Positions 55,054 through 64,000 of a stretch of 64,000 bases of DNA are shown here, piece after piece (the first letter of the stretch is position 1; every line of letters starts with the position of its first letter). Where the stretch lies: the NCBI RefSeq assembly GCF_900107155.1, contig NZ_FNOX01000007.1, positions 1 to 64,000 of the forward strand, read 5' to 3'. This stretch comes from Pseudomonas salomonii (lineage in GTDB: Bacteria > Pseudomonadota > Gammaproteobacteria > Pseudomonadales > Pseudomonadaceae). Under the pieces are notes generated by a model. The model was given only the letters and a program-made list of their open reading frames with translations. It was not told the DNA's origin and made no database searches. A program made the position numbers and the translations under genes.

Positions 55054-55116
55054 GGTATTCCTCGGAGCGAATGCAAGATGCGCGCTGCCCGGTTGGGCGA
55101 GCGGACTAAACAGTTT

Positions 55117-55151
55117 AAAAAATCACCAGCGTTTAGGGAAGCGCTGATTTT
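55117..55151 (-). terminator. Rho-independent terminator after gmk
   Basis: On the minus strand AAAATCAGCG (from 55151) pairs with CGCTGGTGATTTTTT (to 55117), with a short bulge, and the T-run follows. It lies about 70 bp after the gmk stop and before rpoZ. Confidence 0.6.
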
Positions 55152-55220
55152 CCACGCGTCCTCGCAAAAGCGCTACAAGTGCCAATGTAAAGCCCTTGCA
55201 GCGGTTTTGGGAAGAGCCAA

Positions 55221-56715
<1,495 letters not shown>

Positions 56716-56888
56716 GGAAGTACCTCGCGATGCAGTCCCGCACAGCGGGCTGATGAGTAAATTGAAGCCGACAGGCTGCGAAGGCGCAGGATTGTAGCGC
56801 AGTGGGGCGAGCGCGCCCAAACAATGGGCAATAGTCTGAACATTCGTAACCGAATTTTTTAGAAGTGCCCCGAAACGGTTCGCGGCTC

Positions 56889-56894
56889 TATAAT
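56889..56894 (+). promoter_or_regulatory. -10 box of rph promoter
   Basis: A perfect TATAAT lies 38 bases before the rph ATG. No good TTGACA is found 16-18 bases upstream, so the -35 is weak or an activator is used. Confidence 0.45.
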
Positions 56895-56931
56895 GCTCGG
56901 CAGTTTTTCGTCCTTCGTACAGGTATCCCCT

Positions 56932-57654
56932 ATGAAACGTCCAAGTGGTCGCGCTGCCGATCAGCTCCGCTCGATCCGCATCACCCGCAACTACACCAAA
57001 CACGCCGAGGGATCTGTACTGGTCGAGTTTGGCGATACCAAGGTGATTTGCACCGTCAGCGTCGAAAACGGCGTGCCGCGTTTCCTCAAGGGTCAGGGCC
57101 AGGGTTGGTTGACTGCCGAATACGGCATGCTGCCGCGCGCCACCGGCGAGCGTAACCAGCGTGAAGCCAGCCGTGGCAAGCAAGGCGGCCGCACCCTCGA
57201 AATCCAGCGCCTTATCGGCCGCTCGCTGCGCGCCGCCCTGGACATGTCCAAGCTGGGCGACGTGACCCTGTACGTCGACTGCGACGTCATCCAGGCGGAC
57301 GGCGGCACCCGCACCGCCTCCATCACTGGCGCCATGGTGGCCCTGGTTGATGCGCTTAAAGTGATCAAGAAGCGCGGCGGCCTCAAAGGCGGCGACCCGC
57401 TCAAGCAGATGATCGCTGCCGTGTCGGTTGGCATGTATCAGGGCGAGCCTGTGCTGGACCTGGACTACCTGGAAGACTCGGCTGCCGAGACCGACCTGAA
57501 CGTGGTGATGACCAGCACCGGTGGTTTCATCGAAGTGCAGGGCACCGCTGAAGGCGCGCCATTCCAGCCGGCCGACCTGAACGCCATGCTCGCCCTGGCC
57601 CAGAAAGGCATGGCCGAAATCTTCGAACTGCAGAACGCCGCCCTGGCCGACTGA
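56932..57654 (+). CDS. rph: Ribonuclease PH
   Basis: A 240-aa phosphate-dependent 3' exoribonuclease that trims tRNA precursors. Motifs: [81 protein letters not shown] and the [12 protein letters not shown] metal/phosphate region. It is intact, unlike the truncated rph of E. coli K-12. ATG 56932 fits the family length; the in-frame ATG at 56893 overlaps the -10 box. Confidence 0.97.
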   Translation: MKRPSGRAADQLRSIRITRNYTKHAEGSVLVEFGDTKVICTVSVENGVPRFLKGQGQGWLTAEYGMLPRATGERNQREASRGKQGGRTLEIQRLIGRSLRAALDMSKLGDVTLYVDCDVIQADGGTRTASITGAMVALVDALKVIKKRGGLKGGDPLKQMIAAVSVGMYQGEPVLDLDYLEDSAAETDLNVVMTSTGGFIEVQGTAEGAPFQPADLNAMLALAQKGMAEIFELQNAALAD

Positions 57655-57676
57655 GCCCGCCTCAAGGAGAAGCGCC

Positions 57677-58045
57677 ATGAATGACAGCCAGTTGCCCGCA
57701 CCTACGCCTTCCTACGAAGTGCGCCAGGGAGCCATGTTGTGTCATCTCGCGGCGTTTCTGGGGTTTGTGTTCCCCTTCGGCAGTGTCGTGGGGCCGCTGA
57801 TCCTGTGGCAGATGAAGAAGGAAGTGGACCCGTTCATTGATGATCAGGGCAAGGAAGCCCTGAACTTCCAGATCACCGTGGCCATCGCCTGGATGGTGTG
57901 CATCGTGCTGGCCTTCGCGGTAATCGGGTTTTTCCTGATGGTCGCCCTGGCCATTGCCACGGTGGTGCTGACGATCATCGGCAGCATCAAGGCCAACAAG
58001 GGGATTGCCTATCGCTACCCCTTGACCTGGCGAGTGGTCAAATAA
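57677..58045 (+). CDS. DUF4870 membrane protein
   Basis: A 122-aa membrane protein with about three hydrophobic segments: CHLAAFLGFVFPFGSVVGPLILW (about 22-44), VAIAWMVCIVLAFAVIGFF and VALAIATVVLTIIGSI. The motif DPFIDDQGKEALNFQ between helix 1 and 2 is the DUF4870/Tic20-like signature. AAGGAG lies 5 bases before the ATG. The role is unknown; it follows rph by 22 bp and is probably cotranscribed with it. Confidence 0.9.
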   Translation: MNDSQLPAPTPSYEVRQGAMLCHLAAFLGFVFPFGSVVGPLILWQMKKEVDPFIDDQGKEALNFQITVAIAWMVCIVLAFAVIGFFLMVALAIATVVLTIIGSIKANKGIAYRYPLTWRVVK

Positions 58046-58050
58046 TGAGC

Positions 58051-58092
58051 AGGCACAAAAAAACCGACAGCGATGTCGGTTTTTTTGTGCCT
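58051..58092. terminator. Bidirectional terminator between DUF4870 gene and crc
   Basis: A perfect 19-bp inverted repeat: AGGCACAAAAAAACCGACA, loop GCGA, and its exact complement. The A7/T7 tracts serve as U-runs in both directions. It lies between the convergent DUF4870 gene and crc. Confidence 0.93.
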
Positions 58093-58103
58093 GGAAAAAG
58101 ACC

Positions 58104-58883
58104 TTAGATGGTCAGCGTCCAGTCGTAGTCCACGATCAGCGGCGCATGCTGCGAGAAGCGCGGCTGGCGCGGCAGGCGTGCGCTGCGAACGAACCGGCGC
58201 AGACCCGGGGTCAGCAACTGGTAGTCGAAACGCCAGCCCAGGTTGAGCATCTCAGCCTGTTCGTTATCCGGCCACCAGCTGTACTGGTCGCCTTCACGGC
58301 TGACTTCGCGCAGGGCATCCACATAGCCCATGTTGCCGACAATCTCGTCCATCCAGGCCCGTTCAGGCGCCAGGAAACCCGGGGATTGCTGGCTGTCGCG
58401 CCAGTTCTTGATATCCAGCTTCTGTTGCGCCACGTACAGCGAGCCACAGTAAATGTACTCGCGACGTTTGCGTCGCTGTTTATCCAGATAACGGGCGAAA
58501 TCGTCCATTAGCTTGAACTTCTGGTTCAAGTCTTCATCGCCGTTCTGCCCCGAAGGAAGCAGCAAGGTCGCGATGCTGACCTTGTCGAAATCGGCTTGCA
58601 GGTAGCGCCCGTAGCGGTCGGCTGTCTCGAAGCCGAGGCCGCTGATGACCGCCTTGGGTTGCAACCGTGAGTACAGAGCCACGCCACCTTGGGCAGGGAC
58701 TTCGGCATCACAGGCATAAAGGAAGTAGCCATCCAGTTGGAAGGCTGGGTCGTCCAGTTCAAAGGCGGAGGCGCGGGTGTCCTGCAGGCAGATGACGTCG
58801 GCATTCTGTGCTTGCAGCCAACTGAGCAAACCACGCTCGACTGCAGCCTGAATACCATTGACGTTCACACTGATGATCCGCAT
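58104..58883 (-). CDS. crc: Catabolite repression control protein Crc
   Basis: A 259-aa protein of the exonuclease III/endonuclease-phosphatase fold: MRIISVNVNGIQAAVERGLLSWLQAQNADVICLQDTRA, with the family's catalytic positions degenerate (LQDT in place of LQET) as in Crc. Crc assists Hfq in repressing translation of catabolic mRNAs. The length matches P. aeruginosa Crc. ATG 58883 is used rather than 58919. Gene order crc-pyrE divergent is conserved in Pseudomonas. Confidence 0.95.
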   Translation of the reverse strand: MRIISVNVNGIQAAVERGLLSWLQAQNADVICLQDTRASAFELDDPAFQLDGYFLYACDAEVPAQGGVALYSRLQPKAVISGLGFETADRYGRYLQADFDKVSIATLLLPSGQNGDEDLNQKFKLMDDFARYLDKQRRKRREYIYCGSLYVAQQKLDIKNWRDSQQSPGFLAPERAWMDEIVGNMGYVDALREVSREGDQYSWWPDNEQAEMLNLGWRFDYQLLTPGLRRFVRSARLPRQPRFSQHAPLIVDYDWTLTI

Positions 58884-58904
58884 AAATGGCCCCAAAAATC
58901 GCGT

Positions 58905-58921
58905 GCGTGTATGATACACGC
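58905..58921. promoter_or_regulatory. Perfect 17-bp palindrome in the crc-pyrE divergent region
   Basis: GCGTGTAT-G-ATACACGC, an 8-1-8 perfect palindrome, lies in the 82-bp gap between the crc and pyrE starts. It could be a dimeric repressor operator; the TGTATGATACA centre resembles some GntR-family sites. TATGAT/TATCAT within it could also serve as -10 boxes. Confidence 0.5.
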
Positions 58922-58965
58922 CGTCTACCTAATTAGCTAAATCCGTGGTATCTGAGGCTTTTTTC

Positions 58966-59610
58966 ATGCAGGCGTATCAACGCGATTTCATTCGTTTTGC
59001 CATCGATCGCGGCGTTTTACGCTTCGGTGAGTTCACGTTGAAGTCCGGGCGTACCAGCCCTTACTTCTTCAATGCAGGCTTGTTCAACTCGGGTTCGGCC
59101 CTCGCTCAGTTGGGTCGTTTCTACGCGGCCGCCATCGTCGACAGCGGTATTTCCTTCGGCGTGCTGTTCGGCCCAGCCTACAAGGGCATCCCTTTGGCGG
59201 CCGCTACGGCGGTGGCTTTGGCTGAACATCATGAGCTGGATTTGCCATGGTGCTTCAACCGCAAAGAGGCAAAGGCCCATGGCGAAGGCGGCAGCCTGGT
59301 CGGTGCCCCGCTCAAGGGCGACGTGCTGATCATCGATGACGTGATCACCGCCGGTACCGCCATCCGTGAAGTGATGCAGATCATCGCGTCCCAGGAAGGC
59401 GCCAAGGCCGCCGGCGTGCTGATCGCGCTGAACCGCCAGGAGCGCGGCAACGGTGAGCTGTCGGCAATCCAGGAAGTGGAGCGTGATTTCGGTATTCCGG
59501 TGGTGAGCATCGTGTCGCTGAACCAGGTGCTGCAATACCTGGAAGATGACGCGCAGCTCAAGCAGCATTTGCCGGCGGTGCGTGCGTATCGCGAGCAATT
59601 CGGCGTCTGA
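58966..59610 (+). CDS. pyrE: Orotate phosphoribosyltransferase
   Basis: A 214-aa enzyme that joins orotate and PRPP in pyrimidine synthesis. It shows [52 protein letters not shown] and the PRPP-binding loop [17 protein letters not shown] 58966 gives the standard length, with GAGG upstream. Confidence 0.97.
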   Translation: MQAYQRDFIRFAIDRGVLRFGEFTLKSGRTSPYFFNAGLFNSGSALAQLGRFYAAAIVDSGISFGVLFGPAYKGIPLAAATAVALAEHHELDLPWCFNRKEAKAHGEGGSLVGAPLKGDVLIIDDVITAGTAIREVMQIIASQEGAKAAGVLIALNRQERGNGELSAIQEVERDFGIPVVSIVSLNQVLQYLEDDAQLKQHLPAVRAYREQFGV

Positions 59611-59620
59611 CACGGAACAC

Positions 59621-59726
59621 CTGTGGGAGCGGGCTTGTGTGGGAGCGGGCTTGCTCGCGAATACGGTGGGTCAGAAACATATCCGGTGACTGACCCACCG
59701 CTTTCGCGAGCAAGCCCGCTCCCACA
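59621..59726. repeat. REPIN after pyrE with a partial extra arm
   Basis: A truncated arm GTGGGAGCGGGCTTGT (from 59623) is followed directly by a full arm GTGGGAGCGGGCTTGCTCGCGAA (59639-59661), then GGTGGGTCAG/CTGACCCACC inner arms and the complementary right arm (to 59725). The partial duplicate suggests slippage or a nested insertion. Confidence 0.85.
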
Positions 59727-59744
59727 TTTGGACCGAGTACCCAC

Positions 59745-59781
59745 AAAAGGCCCCGCTCAACTGGATTGAGCGGGGCCTTTT
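59745..59781. terminator. Bidirectional terminator between pyrE and argB
   Basis: AAAAGGCCCCGCTCAA-CTGGA-TTGAGCGGGGCCTTTT is a perfect 16-bp stem with A/T tracts at both ends; it lies between convergent pyrE and argB. Confidence 0.92.
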
Positions 59782-59792
59782 GTTTTCGCCGT

Positions 59793-60698
<906 letters not shown>

Positions 60699-60717
60699 TC
60701 AGGGCTCCGGTAAAAAA

Positions 60718-62115
60718 TCAGAACGGTAATTGGAGATCAGGGGCAACACGTTTCAACTGGGCGTGGAACACGTCCTTGATGCGCTGCAACTGCGCCTCGG
60801 TATCCGCCTCGAAGCGCAGGACCAGCACCGGCGTGGTGTTGGATGCGCGAACCAGGCCCCAGCCTTTGGCGTAATCGACTCGCACACCATCAATGGTGGT
60901 CAGGTTGGCGCCTTCGCCCCATTGCGCATCGTGCAGTGCGTCAATGATGCTGAATTTGCTCTCCTCGGTCACATGTATATTGATCTCTGGCGTAGAAATA
61001 TCGTTCGGGAAGGTCTGAAACAGCTCCTGCGCCGTGGATTTTTCCTTGCTGAGGATCTCCAGCAGGCGGGCGGCGCTGTAAATGCCGTCGTCAAAACCGA
61101 ACCAGCGCTCTTTGAAGAACACGTGGCCGCTCATTTCACCGGCCAACAGTGCGCCGGTTTCCTTCATTTTCTTTTTGATCAACGAATGACCGGTCTTCCA
61201 CATTAGCGGGCGACCGCCATATTCCTTGATCAACGGCGTGAGGCGGCGGGTGCACTTCACGTCGAAGATGATTTCGGCGTTGGCGTTGCGCGCCACCACG
61301 TCACGGGCAAACAGCATCAGCAGGCGGTCGGCGAACACGTTTTCGCCGGTGTTGGTCACCACGCCAACACGGTCGCCGTCACCGTCGAAAGCCAGGCCCA
61401 CGTCGGCGCCGGTTTCCTTGACCTTGGCGATCAAGTCCACCAGGTTTTCAGGCTTGCCTGGGTCCGGGTGATGGTTGGGGAAGTTGCCGTCGACGTCGCA
61501 GAACAGCGGGATCACTTCACAGTTGAGGGCTTCGAGCAGTTGCGGAGCGATCACGCCAGCCGCGCCGTTGCCGCAGTCCACCACCACTTTCAGGCGGCGC
61601 GCGAGTTTGACGTCGCCGGTGATCTGGTCAGAGTAGCGTTGCAGGATGTCGACTTTGGTGACACTGCCTTTGCCGCTGGTCAGGTCGTTGGTCTTGAGGC
61701 GATCGTGCAGGGCCTGGATCTGTTCGTTGGCCAGGGTGTCACCGGCGATCACGATCTTGAAGCCGTTGTAGTCCGACGGGTTATGGCTGCCGGTGAGCAT
61801 CACCCCTGATTTGCCGGCCAGTACGTTGGCCGCGTAGTACAGCGCCGGTGTCGGCACCAGGCCGACGTCGCTGACGTGGCAACCGCTGTCGGCGAGGCCC
61901 TGGATCAGTTGTTCCACCAACTCCGGGCCGGACAAGCGGCCATCACGGCCTACCGAGACATTGGGCTCGCCCTGGGCCAGGCTCTGGGCACCGATGGCGC
62001 GGCCGATCCAGTAGGCGGTTTCGGCGGTCAGGGTCTTGGGCACGACGCCACGAATGTCGTAGGCGCGGAAGATGCTGTCGGGGAATGTCGGGGCTACTCG
62101 GGCTGCGGTACTCAT
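60718..62115 (-). CDS. algC: Phosphomannomutase/phosphoglucomutase AlgC
   Basis: A 465-aa alpha-D-phosphohexomutase that makes mannose-1-P and glucose-1-P for alginate, LPS and rhamnolipid. The phosphoserine loop is GVMLTGSHNPSDYNGFK, the metal loop DGDGDRVG, and the sugar loop GEMSGHVFF. ATG 62115 (MSTAARVAPTFPDSIFRAYDIRG) gives the P. aeruginosa-like length; ATG 62133 is an alternative. I found no clear AlgR box (ACCGTTCGTC) in the 264 bp upstream. Confidence 0.96.
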   Translation of the reverse strand: MSTAARVAPTFPDSIFRAYDIRGVVPKTLTAETAYWIGRAIGAQSLAQGEPNVSVGRDGRLSGPELVEQLIQGLADSGCHVSDVGLVPTPALYYAANVLAGKSGVMLTGSHNPSDYNGFKIVIAGDTLANEQIQALHDRLKTNDLTSGKGSVTKVDILQRYSDQITGDVKLARRLKVVVDCGNGAAGVIAPQLLEALNCEVIPLFCDVDGNFPNHHPDPGKPENLVDLIAKVKETGADVGLAFDGDGDRVGVVTNTGENVFADRLLMLFARDVVARNANAEIIFDVKCTRRLTPLIKEYGGRPLMWKTGHSLIKKKMKETGALLAGEMSGHVFFKERWFGFDDGIYSAARLLEILSKEKSTAQELFQTFPNDISTPEINIHVTEESKFSIIDALHDAQWGEGANLTTIDGVRVDYAKGWGLVRASNTTPVLVLRFEADTEAQLQRIKDVFHAQLKRVAPDLQLPF

Positions 62116-62342
62116 CGCGGGGGTGAACTCCATCTGAAGGGGGCAAAGCTGGCCTTAAAGTGGCTGACCGGCAGGCTCAAACTGAAGGGTATGACGGTGT
62201 TTTCGGCAGAGAGTTCGTGGTGCAAAAATGCCATCGGCGTGTCGATGCACTTTCGGAAAATGCGTAATGCATTGATTTCATTATGGAAATCTCGCTGAAT
62301 AAATCCGCACATTCTTCATCCTGAATAGCCATGCGGTGGCGT

Positions 62343-62368
62343 CTTGCCGGACAAATGCGTCCGGCAAG
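62343..62368. terminator. Hairpin downstream of dut
   Basis: CTTGCCGGAC-AAATGC-GTCCGGCAAG, a perfect 10-bp stem 11 bases after the dut stop, with no T-run on the minus strand. It separates coaBC-dut from algC. Confidence 0.55.
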
Positions 62369-62379
62369 GTTCAGCTTAG

Positions 62380-62835
62380 TCAGTGGCTGCCGGAATGCCC
62401 AAAACCACCTGCGCCGCGCTGAGTTTCGTCGAACTCCTGCACCAGTTCGAAGTGTGCCTGTACCACCGGTACCAGCACCAACTGGGCGATGCGCTCGCCG
62501 ACAGCGATGTTGAACGCGGTGTTGCCACGGTTCCAGCACGACACCATCAATTCGCCCTGATAGTCCGAATCGATCAGGCCTACGAGGTTGCCCAGCACGA
62601 TGCCATGTTTGTGGCCCAGGCCGGAGCGCGGCAGGATCAATGCCGCCAGGCCTGGGTCGCCGACGTAGATCGACAGGCCGGTAGGAATCAGGATTGTCTG
62701 GCCCGGCTCAAGCACGGTGTCTTGCTTGAGCATGGCGCGCAGGTCCAGGCCGGCGGAGCCTGGAGTGGCGTAGGCCGGCAGAGGAAATTCGTTGCCGATG
62801 CGTGGGTCGAGGATCTTGGCTTGCAAAGCGTGCAT
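62380..62835 (-). CDS. dut: Deoxyuridine triphosphatase (dUTPase)
   Basis: A 151-aa trimeric dUTPase. Motifs: [39 protein letters not shown], and the C-terminal GGFGHSG arm that closes the active site. It removes dUTP and supplies dUMP. It lies 5 bp after coaBC. Confidence 0.97.
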   Translation of the reverse strand: MHALQAKILDPRIGNEFPLPAYATPGSAGLDLRAMLKQDTVLEPGQTILIPTGLSIYVGDPGLAALILPRSGLGHKHGIVLGNLVGLIDSDYQGELMVSCWNRGNTAFNIAVGERIAQLVLVPVVQAHFELVQEFDETQRGAGGFGHSGSH

Positions 62836-62840
62836 GTAAA

Positions 62841-64000
62841 TTAAACCTGGTTCAGCCGTTGGGCGATAAATGAGATCAGTTGACGGGCAATCTTGCCCTT
62901 GCTGGTCTGGGCGAAAAGGGTGGCGTGCAGCTCGCGGTCGATCACGCTGCAGGCGTTTTCCTCGCTGTTGAAGCCTATGCTCGGGTTGGCGACATCATTG
63001 GCAACGATCAAGTCGAGGTTTTTGTCTTTCAACTTGCGTGCGGCGTAGTCCAGCAAGTGCTCGGTTTCGGCGGCGAAACCGACGCTGAATGGACGGTCCG
63101 GGCGCGTGGCGATGGTGGCGAGGATGTCCGGGTTGCGCACCATTTGCAGGAGCAGGCCGTCGCCGCTTGTAGGGTCCTTCTTAAGCTTTTGCGGGGCGAC
63201 AACTTCCGGGCGGTAGTCTGCAACCGCTGCCGAGGCGATAAACAGGTCGCAGGGAATGGCCGCTTCACAGGCCGCCAGCATGTCCCGGGCGCTGACTACG
63301 TCGATTCGCGTGACGCGATCGGGTGTTGGCAAGTGCACCGGGCCGGTGATCAGGGTGACGCGTGCGCCTGCCTCGACCGCGGCTTCGGCCAAGGCAAAGC
63401 CCATTTTTCCTGAGCTATGGTTGGTGATGTAACGCACCGGGTCGATGTTTTCCTGGGTCGGGCCGGCGGTAATCAGCACATGTTTGCCCGTGAGAGCCAG
63501 GTGCTGAAAGCACTCGGCGGCGCACAGCGCGAGGTCGGTGGCCTCAAGCATGCGGCCCATGCCCACGTCGCCACAGGCCTGGCTGCCCGAAGCCGGGCCA
63601 AACACTTTGAGGCCACGGCTTTGCAGGAGTTGGGTGTTGGCCTGGGTGGCCGGGTCGCGCCACATGGCCTGGTTCATGGCCGGTGCGATGGCGACGGTGG
63701 CGTCGGTGGCCAGTACCAGAGTGGTCAGCAGGTCATCGGCGATGCCCTGGGCCAGGCGGGCGATCAGGTCGGCGGTGGCCGGGGCGATCAACACCAGGTC
63801 GGCCCATTTGGCCAGCTCGATGTGGCCCATGGCGGCTTCGGCCGCCGGGTCCAACAGGTCCAGGTGAACCGGGTGGCCAGACAGGGCCTGCATGGTCAGC
63901 GGGGTGATGAACTCACTGCCACCACGGGTCATGACCACGCGCACTTCGGCGCCCTGGTCCAGGAGCCTGCGAACCAGTTCTGCGCTCTTGTAGGCGGCAA
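62841..64000 (-). CDS. coaBC: Bifunctional CoaBC (5' end outside window)
   Basis: Coenzyme A synthesis: phosphopantothenoylcysteine decarboxylase (CoaC) fused to the synthetase (CoaB). The frame runs open to the right window edge (visible N-terminal residues [20 protein letters not shown]), so the GTG at 63944 is not the start and only the first ~15-20 residues are missing. The CoaC part has APAMNQAMW and [15 protein letters not shown]; the CoaB part starts near [25 protein letters not shown]. It is transcribed with dut. Confidence 0.96.
   Translation of the reverse strand, partial: AAYKSAELVRRLLDQGAEVRVVMTRGGSEFITPLTMQALSGHPVHLDLLDPAAEAAMGHIELAKWADLVLIAPATADLIARLAQGIADDLLTTLVLATDATVAIAPAMNQAMWRDPATQANTQLLQSRGLKVFGPASGSQACGDVGMGRMLEATDLALCAAECFQHLALTGKHVLITAGPTQENIDPVRYITNHSSGKMGFALAEAAVEAGARVTLITGPVHLPTPDRVTRIDVVSARDMLAACEAAIPCDLFIASAAVADYRPEVVAPQKLKKDPTSGDGLLLQMVRNPDILATIATRPDRPFSVGFAAETEHLLDYAARKLKDKNLDLIVANDVANPSIGFNSEENACSVIDRELHATLFAQTSKGKIARQLISFIAQRLNQV

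Noticed and set aside
62116..62379. AlgR or sigma-54 sites upstream of algC, as known from P. aeruginosa
   Set aside because: No ACCGTTCGTC-like box or convincing -24/-12 pair was found in these 264 bases.

Overview
The window is a chromosomal segment of a Pseudomonas, most likely from the P. fluorescens group. The evidence is GC-rich codon use, the housekeeping gene order coaBC-dut-algC-argB / pyrE / crc / rph / yicC-gmk / rpoZ-spoT-ridA / oxyR-recG, the presence of algC and crc, and several REP/REPIN repeats of the GTGGGAGCGGGCTTGCTCGC and GTGGGAGCTGGCTTGCCTGC types.

Positions 1-39936 hold a complete type VI secretion system (T6SS) with the gene order of the P. aeruginosa H1 (HSI-I) cluster. 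A divergent promoter region (22554-22946) separates two arms. The minus-strand arm runs tssA-tssB-tssC-hcp-tssE-tssF-tssG-clpV-vgrG-eag-rhs-immunity-(two unknown genes)-rhs. The plus-strand arm runs fha-tssJ-tssK-tssL-tssM-tagF-pppA-ppkA-tagT-tagS-tagR-tagQ. All 13 core components are present, together with the threonine-phosphorylation control pathway (TagQRST, PpkA, PppA, Fha, TagF). The tagJ gene found between hcp and tssE in P. aeruginosa is absent. The cargo module contains two PAAR-Rhs proteins, each starting with a prePAAR motif (AARxxDxxxH). Their first 1.87 kb is nearly identical and colinear, after which the genes diverge abruptly. The downstream-most one runs off the left edge. The complete one ends in a ~104-residue variable tip (possibly a GIY-YIG/URI-type nuclease) and is translationally coupled (ATGA) to an AT-rich presumed immunity gene. 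Two further AT-rich genes of unknown function (64 and 336 aa) lie between the Rhs genes.

Positions 40062-41649 hold a small SCP2-like protein, a compact RTX-like beta-roll protein in AT-rich DNA, and a REPIN. From 41650 the backbone resumes: a YbaK-HDOD fusion protein, recG and oxyR; a three-gene ferrous-iron uptake operon (cupredoxin, FTR1 permease, P19) with a Fur-like box; exbB-exbD-tonB; a divergent NAD-dependent epimerase; a lipoprotein; and ridA.

Positions 52624-64000 are conserved core genome: spoT (TTG start), rpoZ, gmk, yicC, divergent rph plus a DUF4870 gene, crc, pyrE, argB, algC, dut and the 3' part of coaBC. I found no tRNA, rRNA, insertion sequence, prophage or CRISPR array. 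The best candidates for undescribed biology are the duplicated and chimeric rhs locus, its toxin tip and immunity gene, and the two unknown genes between the rhs copies.
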